From contig JAPKZA010000223.1 of assembly GCA_026394015.1 (NCBI GenBank), positions 1 to 35,226 of the forward strand: a stretch of 35,226 bases of DNA, in the 5' to 3' direction. Shown here one piece after another: positions 23,425 through 33,211 of this stretch (its first letter is position 1; every line of letters begins with the position of its first letter). Source of the stretch: Acidobacteriota bacterium. Lineage in GTDB: Bacteria; Acidobacteriota; Terriglobia; Bryobacterales; Bryobacteraceae. The position numbers and the translations under genes are program-made. The notes below the pieces were generated by a model. That model was not told the origin of the DNA and made no database searches. It saw nothing but the letters and a program-made list of their open reading frames with translations.

Positions 23425-24804
23425 ATGCCCATTTCGCGCCGCACCGCCCTGACGCTGGCCGCTCCCTTCCTGAACCTACGTGCCCAGAATCGGAACGATC
23501 GGCCTAATATTTTGTGGATCCTGGGCGACGATCTCGGCCCCCAACTCGGCTGCTATGGCCACCCGCTGGTCCACACCCCCAACGCCGATCGGATCGCGGC
23601 GGAAGGTACCCGTTTCACCCATTGCTTTACCACCGCGCCGGTCTGTTCGCCGAGCCGTTCGGGCTGGAACACCGGGGTCTACCAAACGACGATTGGGGCG
23701 CACAATCACCGCAGCCATCGGCAGGACGGGTATCGGTTGCCGGACGGGGTGAAGCTGATTTCTCATCGCATGAAGGAGGCCGGGTACTTCACGGCCAACG
23801 TGAAGGAGCTAGCCCCAGGCATCAAGGTGCCGGGCAAGACCGACTTTAATTTCGGCGCGGATAAGCCTTTCGACGGGACCCATTGGAGGCAGCGGGCCAA
23901 GGGCCAGCCGTTTTACGCCCAGCTCAATTTCACGGCCCCGCATAAGGGTCCGATCTGGCCCGCCGCCCGGGCCCAGAAGAGGTTGATCGATCCAGCGAAG
24001 GTGGAACTTCCGCCCTACTATCCGGACCATCCGGTGGTGCGCGATGAGGTGGCCAACTACCTGGACGCGGTGAACTACTGGGATACCCAAGTGGGCGCGG
24101 CGATGGATTTGTTGAAAGAGGACGGCTTGCTGGAAAACACGGCGATTTTCGTGTTCGGCGACAACGGCCGTTGTTTGTTGCGCGGCAAGCAGTGGCTCTA
24201 TGACGCGGGAACGCATGTTCCGCTGCTCGTCCGTTGGCCGGGGCATGTGAAAGCCGGAGCGGTCCGCAATGATCCGACGATCTCGCTCGATATCACCGCG
24301 ACCAGTCTGGCGATGGCCGGGATTGCGCCACCGGCCCTGATGCACGGTCAGGACTTATTTGGCAAGGCGAAACCGCGGACGCAAATCTTTACGGCGCGGG
24401 ATCGCTGCGATATGACGGTGGATCGGATTCGGGCCGTCCGGGATAGCCGCTATAAGCTGATTCGGAATTTCATGCCGGAGAAGCCGTATACGCAGTTCAA
24501 CGACTACATCACGAAGAGCTATCCGACGCAGCAGGTGATCAAGGACCTGCATGCGGCGGGGAAACTGAACGCCGTGCAGAGCCAATGGATGGCTCCGCGT
24601 AAGCCCGAAGTGGAACTTTATGACCACCAGGCGGATCCGCACGAAGTGAAGAATCTCGCGTTGGAGCCGAAGCACAAAGGTACCGTGGCCAAGCTTTCCG
24701 CCGCGCTGGACCGTTGGATTGTCGACACTGGCGACCAAGGTCGCACTCCGGAGCCCAAAGAGGTGATTGATCGGGAGGAACCGAGGGCTACTCCAAGAGA
24801 TTAA
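23425..24804 (+). CDS. Sulfamidase-like Cys-type sulfatase, Tat-exported
   Basis: A 459-residue protein starting ATG 23425, five bases after the enolase stop. The N-terminus ISRRTALTLAAPFLNLRAQ is Tat-like. The core begins RPNILWILGDDLGPQLGCYG with calcium-binding Asp residues at 35-36. The formylglycine cysteine is Cys74 in APVCSPSRSGWNTGVY. The segments HNHRSHRQDG and LISHRMKEAGYFTANVKE resemble heparan N-sulfatases and related family S1_8 enzymes. FGDNGRCLLRGKQWLYD and LLVRWPGHVKAG complete the active-site region. It probably hydrolyses a sulfate ester or sulfamate of a polysaccharide outside the cytosol. The last 17 bases overlap the convergent SET-domain gene. Confidence 0.92.
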   Translation: MPISRRTALTLAAPFLNLRAQNRNDRPNILWILGDDLGPQLGCYGHPLVHTPNADRIAAEGTRFTHCFTTAPVCSPSRSGWNTGVYQTTIGAHNHRSHRQDGYRLPDGVKLISHRMKEAGYFTANVKELAPGIKVPGKTDFNFGADKPFDGTHWRQRAKGQPFYAQLNFTAPHKGPIWPAARAQKRLIDPAKVELPPYYPDHPVVRDEVANYLDAVNYWDTQVGAAMDLLKEDGLLENTAIFVFGDNGRCLLRGKQWLYDAGTHVPLLVRWPGHVKAGAVRNDPTISLDITATSLAMAGIAPPALMHGQDLFGKAKPRTQIFTARDRCDMTVDRIRAVRDSRYKLIRNFMPEKPYTQFNDYITKSYPTQQVIKDLHAAGKLNAVQSQWMAPRKPEVELYDHQADPHEVKNLALEPKHKGTVAKLSAALDRWIVDTGDQGRTPEPKEVIDREEPRATPRD

Positions 24805-25255
24805 TGGTGCCGCGGCACTTCGCCGCCCCGCAGCCGCACAACACGATCTCAACGTCTTTGCCGAATCGGTAGTCGATGGTGAGCTCTTCGCCGGGCTCGA
24901 TGTCGCGCAAACTCAAGTAAAGAATGTGTTCCTTCACGATCCGCGCCTCGATATTCGGTTCGCAGCAGTGGTTGACGTATTCGGCTCCGCTGCCGCCGGT
25001 CGAGCCATCGATACACCAGTAGCTGTTGAGCGTGAACATATAGTTGAATTCACGCTCAAACACGCGACGTTTGGTTTCCCGGCGACTGCACCGCTCGCCG
25101 GTGTATTCCATAATTTTGCGTCGCTTCGGAATCAATTCCTCAGCGAACACGCCCCAGCGATGGATCGCCGACGGACGGACCGCCAAGCGGAAGCAAGCGT
25201 ATTTTTCAACGATGCTGGGGGCCAGCGGCTGGGCCGCCTGCTTCTTTCGCGCCAT
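24788..25255 (-). CDS. SET-domain lysine methyltransferase
   Basis: A 155-residue protein with a complete minimal SET domain at about residues 20-150. The N-SET strand is RLAVRPSAIHRWGVFAEELIPK, followed by IMEYTGERCS. The SAM-binding and pseudoknot motif is EYVNHCCEPN at about 98-107, and the catalytic region is ELTIDYRFG with its conserved Tyr. The C-terminus (LCGCGAAKCRG) is a post-SET cysteine cluster suited to zinc binding. The family methylates lysines of proteins and is best known from eukaryotic histone methyltransferases; bacterial members occur in Acidobacteria and Chlamydiae. The target here is unknown. Its ATG shares one base with the stop of the upstream micro-protein gene, so they are probably coupled. 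Confidence 0.93.
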   Translation of the reverse strand: MARKKQAAQPLAPSIVEKYACFRLAVRPSAIHRWGVFAEELIPKRRKIMEYTGERCSRRETKRRVFEREFNYMFTLNSYWCIDGSTGGSGAEYVNHCCEPNIEARIVKEHILYLSLRDIEPGEELTIDYRFGKDVEIVLCGCGAAKCRGTINLLE

Positions 25256-25374
25256 TAGAAGTCGTTCTCATCCGCCTTCGGCTTACCAGCGCCTGCTTTG
25301 CGCCGCATGATGATAACTCCGATGCAGACGACCGCCAAAATACCGGCGATGATTTGTACTGTACCTTGATCCAT
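25255..25374 (-). CDS. 39-residue single-span membrane protein
   Basis: A short frame starting ATG 25374 and ending with TAA at 25255-25257, immediately before the SET-domain ATG (TAATG). The protein MDQGTVQIIAGILAVVCIGV followed by IIMRRKAGAG has one hydrophobic span at about residues 6-23, then a positively charged, Lys/Arg-rich stretch and an acidic end (ENDF). The positive-inside rule suggests the C-terminus is cytosolic. I do not recognise a family. It is close to the SET gene and about 105 bases downstream of the mdh stop. Its reality rests on the coupling to SET and on the coherent composition. Confidence 0.6.
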   Translation of the reverse strand: MDQGTVQIIAGILAVVCIGVIIMRRKAGAGKPKADENDF

Positions 25375-25423
25375 AGTGTTTGTCGGGCCTCCGTGAAATA
25401 GGGAAAAACTAGTATACGAGAAA

Positions 25424-25460
25424 CGCCTGCGGGTTGTTAGACAACTCGAACCCGCAGGCG
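25424..25460 (-). terminator. Rho-independent-type terminator after mdh
   Basis: A perfect 12-base stem (CGCCTGCGGGTT at 25424-25435; AACCCGCAGGCG at 25449-25460) with a 13-base loop lies 20 bases after the mdh stop. On the - strand it is followed by TTTCTCG, a short U-rich end. It would separate mdh from the small-protein/SET pair. Confidence 0.75.
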
Positions 25461-25479
25461 GCAATAAAGTTCCTGACCG

Positions 25480-26469
<990 letters not shown>

Positions 26470-26538
26470 CTATAACGTGGGTCAAAAATTCAGGCGATCA
26501 CTACATTTTGTGGGCAAAAGATAGTTCGCATCTAGTCG

Positions 26539-26566
26539 TTGACAGACTGCGCCAGATCCGTACAAT
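26539..26566 (+). promoter_or_regulatory. Sigma-70-type promoter for the MerR-like gene
   Basis: A TTGACA -35 box (26539-26544) and a TACAAT -10 box (26561-26566) are separated by 16 bases, close to the consensus. Transcription would start near 26573, about 35 bases before the ATG at 26608. This supports that ATG over longer starts. Confidence 0.65.
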
Positions 26567-26607
26567 TGAGAAGACTTATTCCCGTTCTGAAACGCAACTC
26601 TCCTTTT

Positions 26608-27120
26608 ATGTTCAAAACAAAAAAAGCGAAACCTGAAGTTCAACCCGCGGAACGCTCCTTTGCGTCCAGCGAGATATCGGAGATGACGGGGGTGAGTCTG
26701 CGGCAGTTGCAATGGTGGGACGAGCAGAAAGTAGTTTCGCCGCGGCATGAGGGACATAAGCGGGTCTATCTGCCGGAAGAGGCGGTTGAGATTGCGGTGA
26801 TCGCTGAACTGCGCCGGAAAGGTTTCTCGCTGCAAAAAATTCGTTCGGTACTTCGCTTCCTGCAGAAAGAGATGGGCAAGCGGTTGAACGAAATCTTCGG
26901 GGCCGCAAGCGAATGGCATTTGGTCACCGATGGCAAGCAGATCTATCTTGAAGACAATAACCAGCGAATCATCGACATTTTCAAGGACGCCGAGCAGCCG
27001 ATGTTCCTCGTTTGTGTCACCGATCAGGCTCGTCGGTTAGGGATCGCGCAGTCGGCGACGGCTCGAAAGCCGGTGCGGGCGGAAATTTCTGCTAACCAAC
27101 GCAAAGCCCGCGCCGTCTAG
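26608..27120 (+). CDS. MerR-family-like transcriptional regulator
   Basis: The start is ATG 26608, giving 170 residues; a good promoter 40-70 bases upstream fits. The winged HTH spans about residues 18-85: FASSEISEMTGVSLRQLQWWDEQKVVSPRHEGHKRVYLPEEAVEIAVI, followed by the helix LRRKGFSLQKIRSVLRFLQ that continues the MerR fold. The C-terminal half (WHLVTDGKQIYLEDNNQRIIDIF) is compact, without a cysteine pair or a known ligand-binding domain, so the effector is unknown. The gene lies before ctpA and may control it or itself; mdh is divergent. The family assignment is from the HTH only. Confidence 0.85.
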   Translation: MFKTKKAKPEVQPAERSFASSEISEMTGVSLRQLQWWDEQKVVSPRHEGHKRVYLPEEAVEIAVIAELRRKGFSLQKIRSVLRFLQKEMGKRLNEIFGAASEWHLVTDGKQIYLEDNNQRIIDIFKDAEQPMFLVCVTDQARRLGIAQSATARKPVRAEISANQRKARAV

Positions 27121-27170
27121 GACGGTAGGCCTTGCTATACTCGAAGTCAAGTCCTCGGAGGTCCCGCGGT

Positions 27171-28763
27171 ATGGCTATACGCCGATCTATTGTTCTCATC
27201 CCGGCTACGGTAATACTCTGCTCGTTATTGGGCGGGGTTTTTGGCCCTGGAGTAACGGGAGTCGCCGCCGCGAGCGGGGAAGATGAAGTCCAGAATAGCG
27301 TCAAGACGTTTGCTAAGGTCTATGCGCTGGTCGAAGAGAACTTCGCGGACAAGGTGACCTCGGACAAGGCGATCTATAAAGGTGCGATCGGCGGTATGCT
27401 GCGTACCCTCGATCCGCACTCGAGCTTTTTCGATCCGAAAGATTTTCAGTCGATGCGTGAGGACCAGCGCGGACACTATTACGGGGTCGGCATGACGGTC
27501 AGCGAGCGGAATCGCCGCACGGTCGTGATCGCGCCGTTCCCCGGTTCTCCGGCGTACAAGGCGGGCATCCGGCCGGGTGACACCATTCTGGAAGTGAACG
27601 ACAAGCGGACAGACACGCTGACGACGACGGAAGTGGCCGACATTTTGAAAGGACCGCGCGGTACGGTGGTGCAGGTTAAGGTGGCGCGGGAAGGCGTCGA
27701 CAAGCCGATCACCTACAACATCACCCGCGACGAGATTCCCCGCAAAAGCGTGCAGGATGCCTTCTTCGTGAAGCCGGGCATTTTGTACCTCGATATTGAA
27801 TCCTTTAACGAGAACACGAGCCGCGAAGTGGAAGACAACTTCAAGCGAGTCGGCGAGCAGAACGTGAAGGGGCTGATTTTGGATCTGCGGGAGAACCCGG
27901 GCGGTCTTTTGAACGAAGGCGTGGCCGTCGCCGGCCGCTTCCTCGCTCCTGGCCAAACTGTCGTCTCGCATCGTGGCCGCGCTTTCGCGGAACGCCCGTA
28001 TGTGGCCAAGAACGGCAGCACGAAGCGCGAATACCCCATCGTCATCCTGGTCAACCGCTACTCGGCCTCGGCTGCGGAAATTGTGGCCGGTGCGTTGCAG
28101 GACCATGATCGTGGCTGGATCCTGGGCGACAACACGTTTGGGAAGGGTTTGGTGCAGACGGTTTATCCGATGTCGGACAACACGGGCCTGGCCCTGACGA
28201 CGCAGAAATACTACACCCCGAGCAATCGACTGATCCAACGCGACTACCAGCACACGTCGTTCCTGGATTACTACTACCGCAAAGATACGGCGACGCCGAA
28301 CATGAACGACGTGAAGATGACCGACAGCGGCCGGACGGTTTACGGCGGCGGCGGCATTAAGCCGGACGAACAGTTCACTGCGCCGAAGTTCAACAAGTAT
28401 CAGACGGAGCTTTTGCGGAAGTTCGTGTTCTTCTCGTTCACGGCGAAGTACTTCGGCTCGCGCGAAGCGAAATTGCCCCAGGGTTGGGACCCGGACGAAG
28501 CCATGATGAATGACTTCCACCAGTTCATGACCAAGGAAAAGATCAGCTTCACGGAGGCCGAATGGAAGGAAAACAAGGATTGGTCCAAGCAGTTCCTGAA
28601 GCGCGAGATGTACCTGACCGCCTTCGGGGCGGAGGAAGCGCGGAAACTCTCCGTCGAGACTGACCCGATGGTTCTCTCCGGGGTCGATGCGATGCCGAAA
28701 GCGAAATCGCTGCTTGAGAACGCTAAGAAATTGATCGTCCAGCGGACGGCTCCGCAGGAATAG
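27171..28763 (+). CDS. C-terminal processing (tail-specific) protease, S41 family
   Basis: The start is ATG 27171, with GGAGGT about ten bases upstream, giving 530 residues. An N-terminal signal/anchor (RRSIVLIPATVILCSLLGGVF) puts the protein in the periplasm. Residues 40-100 are the helical N-domain (YALVEENFADKV...LDPHSSFFDPKDF). A PDZ domain follows (GVGMTVSERNRRTVVIAPFPGSPAYKAGIRPGDTILEVND). The S41 core carries Ser300 in NRYSASAAEI and Lys325 in GDNTFGKGLVQT, the Ser-Lys dyad spaced 25 residues apart as in E. coli Prc. It cleaves proteins from their C-terminus and trims envelope proteins. The long C-terminal extension (about 130 residues after the core) is rich in charged helices and may bind an adaptor. 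It is 14 bases upstream of guaA. Confidence 0.93.
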   Translation: MAIRRSIVLIPATVILCSLLGGVFGPGVTGVAAASGEDEVQNSVKTFAKVYALVEENFADKVTSDKAIYKGAIGGMLRTLDPHSSFFDPKDFQSMREDQRGHYYGVGMTVSERNRRTVVIAPFPGSPAYKAGIRPGDTILEVNDKRTDTLTTTEVADILKGPRGTVVQVKVAREGVDKPITYNITRDEIPRKSVQDAFFVKPGILYLDIESFNENTSREVEDNFKRVGEQNVKGLILDLRENPGGLLNEGVAVAGRFLAPGQTVVSHRGRAFAERPYVAKNGSTKREYPIVILVNRYSASAAEIVAGALQDHDRGWILGDNTFGKGLVQTVYPMSDNTGLALTTQKYYTPSNRLIQRDYQHTSFLDYYYRKDTATPNMNDVKMTDSGRTVYGGGGIKPDEQFTAPKFNKYQTELLRKFVFFSFTAKYFGSREAKLPQGWDPDEAMMNDFHQFMTKEKISFTEAEWKENKDWSKQFLKREMYLTAFGAEEARKLSVETDPMVLSGVDAMPKAKSLLENAKKLIVQRTAPQE

Positions 28764-28777
28764 GTGTTGCGTAATTT

Positions 28778-30556
28778 GTGAATGATGCATCTGTGAACGA
28801 TCTGGTTCTTGAACCTCAGATTTACATATTGGATACGGGTGGCCAGTACACCCACTTGATCGCCCGTAAGGTTCGCGAGTTAGGTGTTTATGCCGAAGTG
28901 GTCTCGAGCGAAACCGAGGCCACTCGCTTTTCGAAGGCCAAGGGCGTGATCATCTCCGGCGGTCCTTCGAGCGTTTACGAGAAGGGTAGTCCGTACGTGG
29001 ATCAGGCTGTGCTGGGCCAAGGCGTTCCGATGCTGGGCATCTGCTACGGTCAGCAACTGATGGCGTTTCAGTTGGACGGCCAAGTCCGTCAGGGCAATAA
29101 AGGCGAGTACGGTTTGGCCCACTTGGCGATCGATGGGGCCAGCCCGCTGTTTCGCGACGTGGCCAATCATCAGCAGGTCTGGATGAGCCACCGGGATACG
29201 GTTTTCGCGCCGCCCACCGGATTCAGCATTTTGGCGCATACCGACACCTGCGCAATCGCGGCGATCGGCAACGAGTCCACGCGGCAATACGGCGTGCAGT
29301 TTCATCCGGAAGTGGTGCACACAACCGAGGGCCGGAAGATTTTGCGGAACTTTGTGTTTGCCATCTGCGGCTGCACGGAAGATTGGCAGCCGGCGAGCCG
29401 GATTCCAGTGGTGGAACAGCAGATCCGCGACGTCGCGGGCGATCGCAATATTTTCTTCTTCGTTAGCGGCGGGGTGGACTCGACGGTCGCGTATACCCTC
29501 TGCCTGCGAGCACTGGGCGAGGCGCGGGTCCATGGCGCGTATGTCGATACGGGCTTGATGCGGGAAGACGAGACGGAATTTGTCCGCGGAATCTTCGATT
29601 CGCTGGGAGCGCGTCACTTCCGCATCGAACTGGCGCAGGAAGATTTCCTGGAAGCGCTGGACGGCGTCGTGGAGCCGGAACGGAAGCGCAAGATCATCGG
29701 AGAGAAATTCGTGGAGATCCAGGAAGGGGTGCTCGAAAGCGGCCCTTATCTGGATGGTCACTGGATCCTGGGCCAGGGCACGATTTATCCGGATACGATC
29801 GAAAGCGGCGGCACCGCCAAGGCCGATCTGATTAAGACCCACCACAACCGAGTGGCGGGTATCCAAAAGTTGATGGCCGAAAATCGGATTGTGGAGCCGC
29901 TGGCGTCGTTTTATAAGGATGAGGTGCGAGAGATTGGTCGCGAGCTTGGTTTGCCCGCGGCGTTCCTGGACCGTCACCCGTTTCCCGGCCCCGGGCTCGG
30001 GATCCGTTGTCTCGGAGCCGAGCGGGATGAGCCGATCGAACTCCTTGCCGATGGATCCTGGATCGCCCCGGTGCATTCGGTAGGGGTACAGGGCGATTCC
30101 CGGTCGTATCGGCCGGTGCTGATCGTCGACCATTTGGACCATGCTCGGGCGACCGAAGCGATCAATGCGAACCAGCGGGTGAACCGGGTGATCGGGATCG
30201 TGGGCTTAAATTTGCCGCTGGAGCGACTCAGCGTGATTGCCAGCAGCATCACCCCGGACCGGATGGACCGGCTTCGCAGGTCCGACGCGATTGTTCGCCG
30301 GCTGTCTCTGCAAGCTGGCTTTGATGCGCAAGTTTGGCAGTTCCCCGTCGTTTTGATTCCCATTGGCGGCGATGGTCTGCCCGATTCAGTTGTTCTGCGC
30401 CCCATCCATTCCGTCGACGGGATGACCGCCCAAAGCGTCGTCATGCCCGAAACTCTGCGGAACGGGATGCGCGACGCCTTGCTCGCCGTCCCCGGAGTGG
30501 CGGCTGTTTTTTACGATCTCACGCATAAACCACCCGGCACGATCGAGTGGGAGTGA
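28778..30556 (+). CDS. guaA: GMP synthase (glutamine-hydrolysing), long eukaryote-like form
   Basis: A 592-residue protein from GTG 28778 (a second GTG at 28793 is possible). The glutaminase domain has Cys89 in GICYGQQ with His176 and Glu178 in FHPEVV. The ATP-pyrophosphatase P-loop is SGGVDST at 230-236. The dimerisation domain is longer than the usual 515-525 residues of bacterial GuaA: after SVGVQGDSRSYRPV come about 60 extra residues before the end. It closes with FYDLTHKPPGTIEWE, as human GMPS does (KPPGTTEWE). So this is the long form of the type found in eukaryotes and some bacteria. It makes GMP from XMP, glutamine and ATP in the cytosol. Its neighbours, ctpA and ppiD, are functionally unrelated. 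Confidence 0.95.
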   Translation: MNDASVNDLVLEPQIYILDTGGQYTHLIARKVRELGVYAEVVSSETEATRFSKAKGVIISGGPSSVYEKGSPYVDQAVLGQGVPMLGICYGQQLMAFQLDGQVRQGNKGEYGLAHLAIDGASPLFRDVANHQQVWMSHRDTVFAPPTGFSILAHTDTCAIAAIGNESTRQYGVQFHPEVVHTTEGRKILRNFVFAICGCTEDWQPASRIPVVEQQIRDVAGDRNIFFFVSGGVDSTVAYTLCLRALGEARVHGAYVDTGLMREDETEFVRGIFDSLGARHFRIELAQEDFLEALDGVVEPERKRKIIGEKFVEIQEGVLESGPYLDGHWILGQGTIYPDTIESGGTAKADLIKTHHNRVAGIQKLMAENRIVEPLASFYKDEVREIGRELGLPAAFLDRHPFPGPGLGIRCLGAERDEPIELLADGSWIAPVHSVGVQGDSRSYRPVLIVDHLDHARATEAINANQRVNRVIGIVGLNLPLERLSVIASSITPDRMDRLRRSDAIVRRLSLQAGFDAQVWQFPVVLIPIGGDGLPDSVVLRPIHSVDGMTAQSVVMPETLRNGMRDALLAVPGVAAVFYDLTHKPPGTIEWE

Positions 30557-30557
30557 G

Positions 30558-30589
30558 TCTCGCGATATAATTGCGAGAGTAACTTTTTT
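30558..30589 (+). terminator. Possible Rho-independent terminator after guaA
   Basis: A 6-base stem (TCTCGC at 30558-30563; GCGAGA at 30573-30578) with a 9-base loop is followed within six bases by a run of T (30584-30589). It begins 2 bases after the guaA stop and lies 37 bases before the ppiD ATG. The stem is short, so readthrough into ppiD is likely. Confidence 0.5.
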
Positions 30590-30625
30590 AGTCTTAGTCA
30601 GGATCAGTCAGGAGTTTCCCTTCCC

Positions 30626-32554
30626 ATGTTCGATTTCTTTCGTAGCCGCGACAAGAACGTCCGCATTCTGCTTGGCGTCTTGTTGGGTTTTGTTGCGCTT
30701 TCCATGGTTGCCTATTTGGTGCCCGGCGGTCCTGGTGGACCTTCGATGGCCGGCAACGACACTGTAGTCGCTGAGATTGGCGACAAGAAGGTCACGATGC
30801 AGGAAGTGCAGCGGACTCTCCAGGGTGCTCTCCGCGGGAAACAGTTCCCGACCGAGATGCTTCAGAATTACATCCCGGTCCTGGTGGACCAGATGATCGC
30901 CGAACGCGCCGTTGCCTATCAGGCTGACCGCATGGGCTTCACCGTGACCGAAGATGAGCTCGGCAACTCGTTGCGCTCGATGCTGGGTAGTATTCTGCAG
31001 GGCGGTTTTGATAAAGACCGTTACACGGCGTTTTTGGCGCAACAGAATATGACGGTAGCCGAATTCGAAGGCAACGTCCGGACGCAGATGCTGCTGACCA
31101 AGTTGCGCAATATCGTTCTGGAAGGGGTAGTGGTAACGCCCGATGAGATCGAAGGCGAATACCGCCGCCGGAATGAAAAGGTAAAGCTCGACTACATCCT
31201 TTTCAACTCGGACACGCTCAAGAAGGATGTGAAGCTGACGCCCGAAGACATCCAGAAATTCTTCGCCTCGAGCCGGTCGGCGTTCCGGGTTCCGGAGAAG
31301 CGGAGCTTTGAAGTCCTGGTGGCGAACGAAGAGAAAATCGGCGCGTCCATCACGATGGGCGACGACGTTCTGCGCGCCGCCTACGCGGCGAACATGGACC
31401 GGTACCGGAGCGGCGAGCGCGTCATGGGCCGTCACATCCTGTTGATGACCCAAAACAAGTCTGCAGACGATGCGAAAAAGCTTGAGGTCAAGATTGGCGA
31501 GCTGTTGAAGCAGATCAAGGGTGGAGCTGACTTTGCGGAAATCGCGAAGAAGAACTCCGAGGATCCCGGTTCGGCGCCCAAGGGCGGCGATTTGGGCTGG
31601 ATCAGCAAAGGGCAGATGGTCCCCAACTTTGAGGCCACCGCGTTTTCGCTTAAGAAGGGCGAAATCAGCAACGTCATCAAGACCGAATATGGCTTTCACA
31701 TCGTGCAGGTTACGGATCGGGAAGATGCCCGGGTGAAGCCGTTTGAGGAAGTGAAGGAGGAGCTGGCGACCGAGACGAAGAAGAAGCAGGTGTTTGACCG
31801 GATGCAGAGCGCTTCCGAACAGGCCCGCGCGGCGCTCGTGAAGAGCCCCGGTTCGGGCGCTCAGATCGCGCAGCAGTTCAACCTGAACCACTACGTCGTG
31901 CAGAACGCGAGCAGCAACGACCCGGTGCAGGAGATTGGCATCAACGCCGAGTTCGGCGGGACGATGTTTGGCCTGCAGAAGGGTGGCGTCACCCCGCTGG
32001 TGACCGCTCCTGGTAACAAGATCGCCTTCGGGGTCCTGACGGGGATCTCGCCGTCTCGGAACGCGGAATTGGCCGAGGTGGAAGCACAAGTTCGTGAGCA
32101 GGCGACCAGCGTCAAGGCGCGGGAACTCCTGGTCGGCAAGAACGCTGAGGCGGCTCGGTCGATGGCCGCGGCCGGCGGCGATTTTGCCAAACTGGCGAAG
32201 TCTTTGGGTGGCGAAGTGAAAACGACGGCCGATTTTGGGCGCGACGGCGCGGCCGACGGTCTGGGTGACGCGGCGTACTTTGCCGAAGCCTTCGTCAAGC
32301 CGGTTGGCACGATCCTCGGGCCCATCTCGATGATGGAGCAGTTGGTGATTGTGCGGGTGAACTCGAAAGTCGAAGCCGACCTTGGTAAACTGGCCGCCGA
32401 GCGGGAGACGATGGTTGGAGCGCTGAAGGGCCGTAAGTCCCAGGAGCGCAAGGACCTGTTCGAAGAAGGGCTCGTTCATCGTTTGATTGACCAAGGCAAG
32501 ATCAAGATCAACACCGACGCCATCAAGAAGCTGCAGAGCAGCTACCGTAGCTAG
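30626..32554 (+). CDS. PpiD-like membrane-anchored periplasmic chaperone/PPIase
   Basis: A 642-residue protein from ATG 30626. One N-terminal membrane anchor (NVRILLGVLLGFVALSMVAYLVPGG) is typical of PpiD. The SurA-N-like chaperone domain spans about residues 45-260 (VAEIGDKKVTMQEVQRTLQ, NYIPVLVDQMIAERAV). The parvulin domain is at about 270-365: RHILLMTQNKSADDAKK, AEIAKKNSEDPGSAPKGGDLGWISKGQMV and YGFHIVQVTD. A second chaperone-like segment makes up the rest. It assists folding of exported proteins at the inner membrane. A large periplasmic part fits the many secreted proteins in this window. It ends 6 bases before the DedA gene. Confidence 0.93.
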   Translation: MFDFFRSRDKNVRILLGVLLGFVALSMVAYLVPGGPGGPSMAGNDTVVAEIGDKKVTMQEVQRTLQGALRGKQFPTEMLQNYIPVLVDQMIAERAVAYQADRMGFTVTEDELGNSLRSMLGSILQGGFDKDRYTAFLAQQNMTVAEFEGNVRTQMLLTKLRNIVLEGVVVTPDEIEGEYRRRNEKVKLDYILFNSDTLKKDVKLTPEDIQKFFASSRSAFRVPEKRSFEVLVANEEKIGASITMGDDVLRAAYAANMDRYRSGERVMGRHILLMTQNKSADDAKKLEVKIGELLKQIKGGADFAEIAKKNSEDPGSAPKGGDLGWISKGQMVPNFEATAFSLKKGEISNVIKTEYGFHIVQVTDREDARVKPFEEVKEELATETKKKQVFDRMQSASEQARAALVKSPGSGAQIAQQFNLNHYVVQNASSNDPVQEIGINAEFGGTMFGLQKGGVTPLVTAPGNKIAFGVLTGISPSRNAELAEVEAQVREQATSVKARELLVGKNAEAARSMAAAGGDFAKLAKSLGGEVKTTADFGRDGAADGLGDAAYFAEAFVKPVGTILGPISMMEQLVIVRVNSKVEADLGKLAAERETMVGALKGRKSQERKDLFEEGLVHRLIDQGKIKINTDAIKKLQSSYRS

Positions 32555-32560
32555 GCGTTC

Positions 32561-33211
32561 ATGTTCCATTCGGTCCTTGAGTTTCTAAAATCCCTCACCA
32601 ACCCGGACGCGCTGATGCAGTTGCTGAACAGCGTGTTCTCGGGCTGGCAGGGCTACGCGCTGCTGGCCGCCATCGTTTTTTCCGAAACAGGCCTTCTCGT
32701 TGGTTTCTTCCTACCCGGAGACTCGCTGCTGTTTACAGTGGGCGTAGTGGCCGGGGCGGGGGGGCTGAATGTGTGGGCGATCATTGGCGTCATGATCGTG
32801 TCCGCGATTGTAGGCGATGCGGTTGGCTATGCGCTCGGGCGCAAGGCCGGGGTCAGCATTTTCAATAAGCCGGATTCGAAGCTGTTTAAACGGGAGTACT
32901 TGCTGCGGACGCAGGAGTTCTACGATAAGCATGGCGGCAAGGCGATCATTTACGCCCGGTTCGTGCCGATCATCCGAACCTTTGCCCCGTTTATCGCCGG
33001 CGTCGCGAAGATGGACTATCCGCGGTTCCTCTCCTTCAACGTGTTCGGCGGAATCGGCTGGGTGATCTCGATGACCATGGCCGGTTACTTCCTCGGCGAT
33101 AACGAGATCGTCCGAAAGCACTTCGAGAAGGTGATCATCGGCATTGTGTTTATTTCCGTGCTGCCGATCGTGTTCGAATTCCTCAAAGGTCGCGGGCGCA
33201 GCGAAAGCTAA
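32561..33211 (+). CDS. DedA-family membrane protein
   Basis: A 216-residue polytopic protein from ATG 32561, six bases after ppiD. The family signature is FSETGLLVGFFLPGDSLLFTVG, with conserved acidic residue and Gly-rich re-entrant segment. Next come GDAVGYALGRKAG and YARFVPIIRTFAPFIAGVAKMDYPRFL, with the conserved Arg pair. FGGIGWVISMTMAGYFLGD is the last part. DedA proteins are linked to envelope homeostasis and to flipping of undecaprenyl phosphate or phospholipids; which lipid is not decided by sequence. Its 3' end overlaps the convergent FGE gene by 29 bases. Confidence 0.93.
   Translation: MFHSVLEFLKSLTNPDALMQLLNSVFSGWQGYALLAAIVFSETGLLVGFFLPGDSLLFTVGVVAGAGGLNVWAIIGVMIVSAIVGDAVGYALGRKAGVSIFNKPDSKLFKREYLLRTQEFYDKHGGKAIIYARFVPIIRTFAPFIAGVAKMDYPRFLSFNVFGGIGWVISMTMAGYFLGDNEIVRKHFEKVIIGIVFISVLPIVFEFLKGRGRSES

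Noticed and set aside
30608-32569. A 653-codon - strand open frame opposite ppiD, and a 521-codon one opposite ctpA
   Set aside because: Both mirror strong + strand genes codon for codon and have His/Arg/Leu-rich shadow composition.
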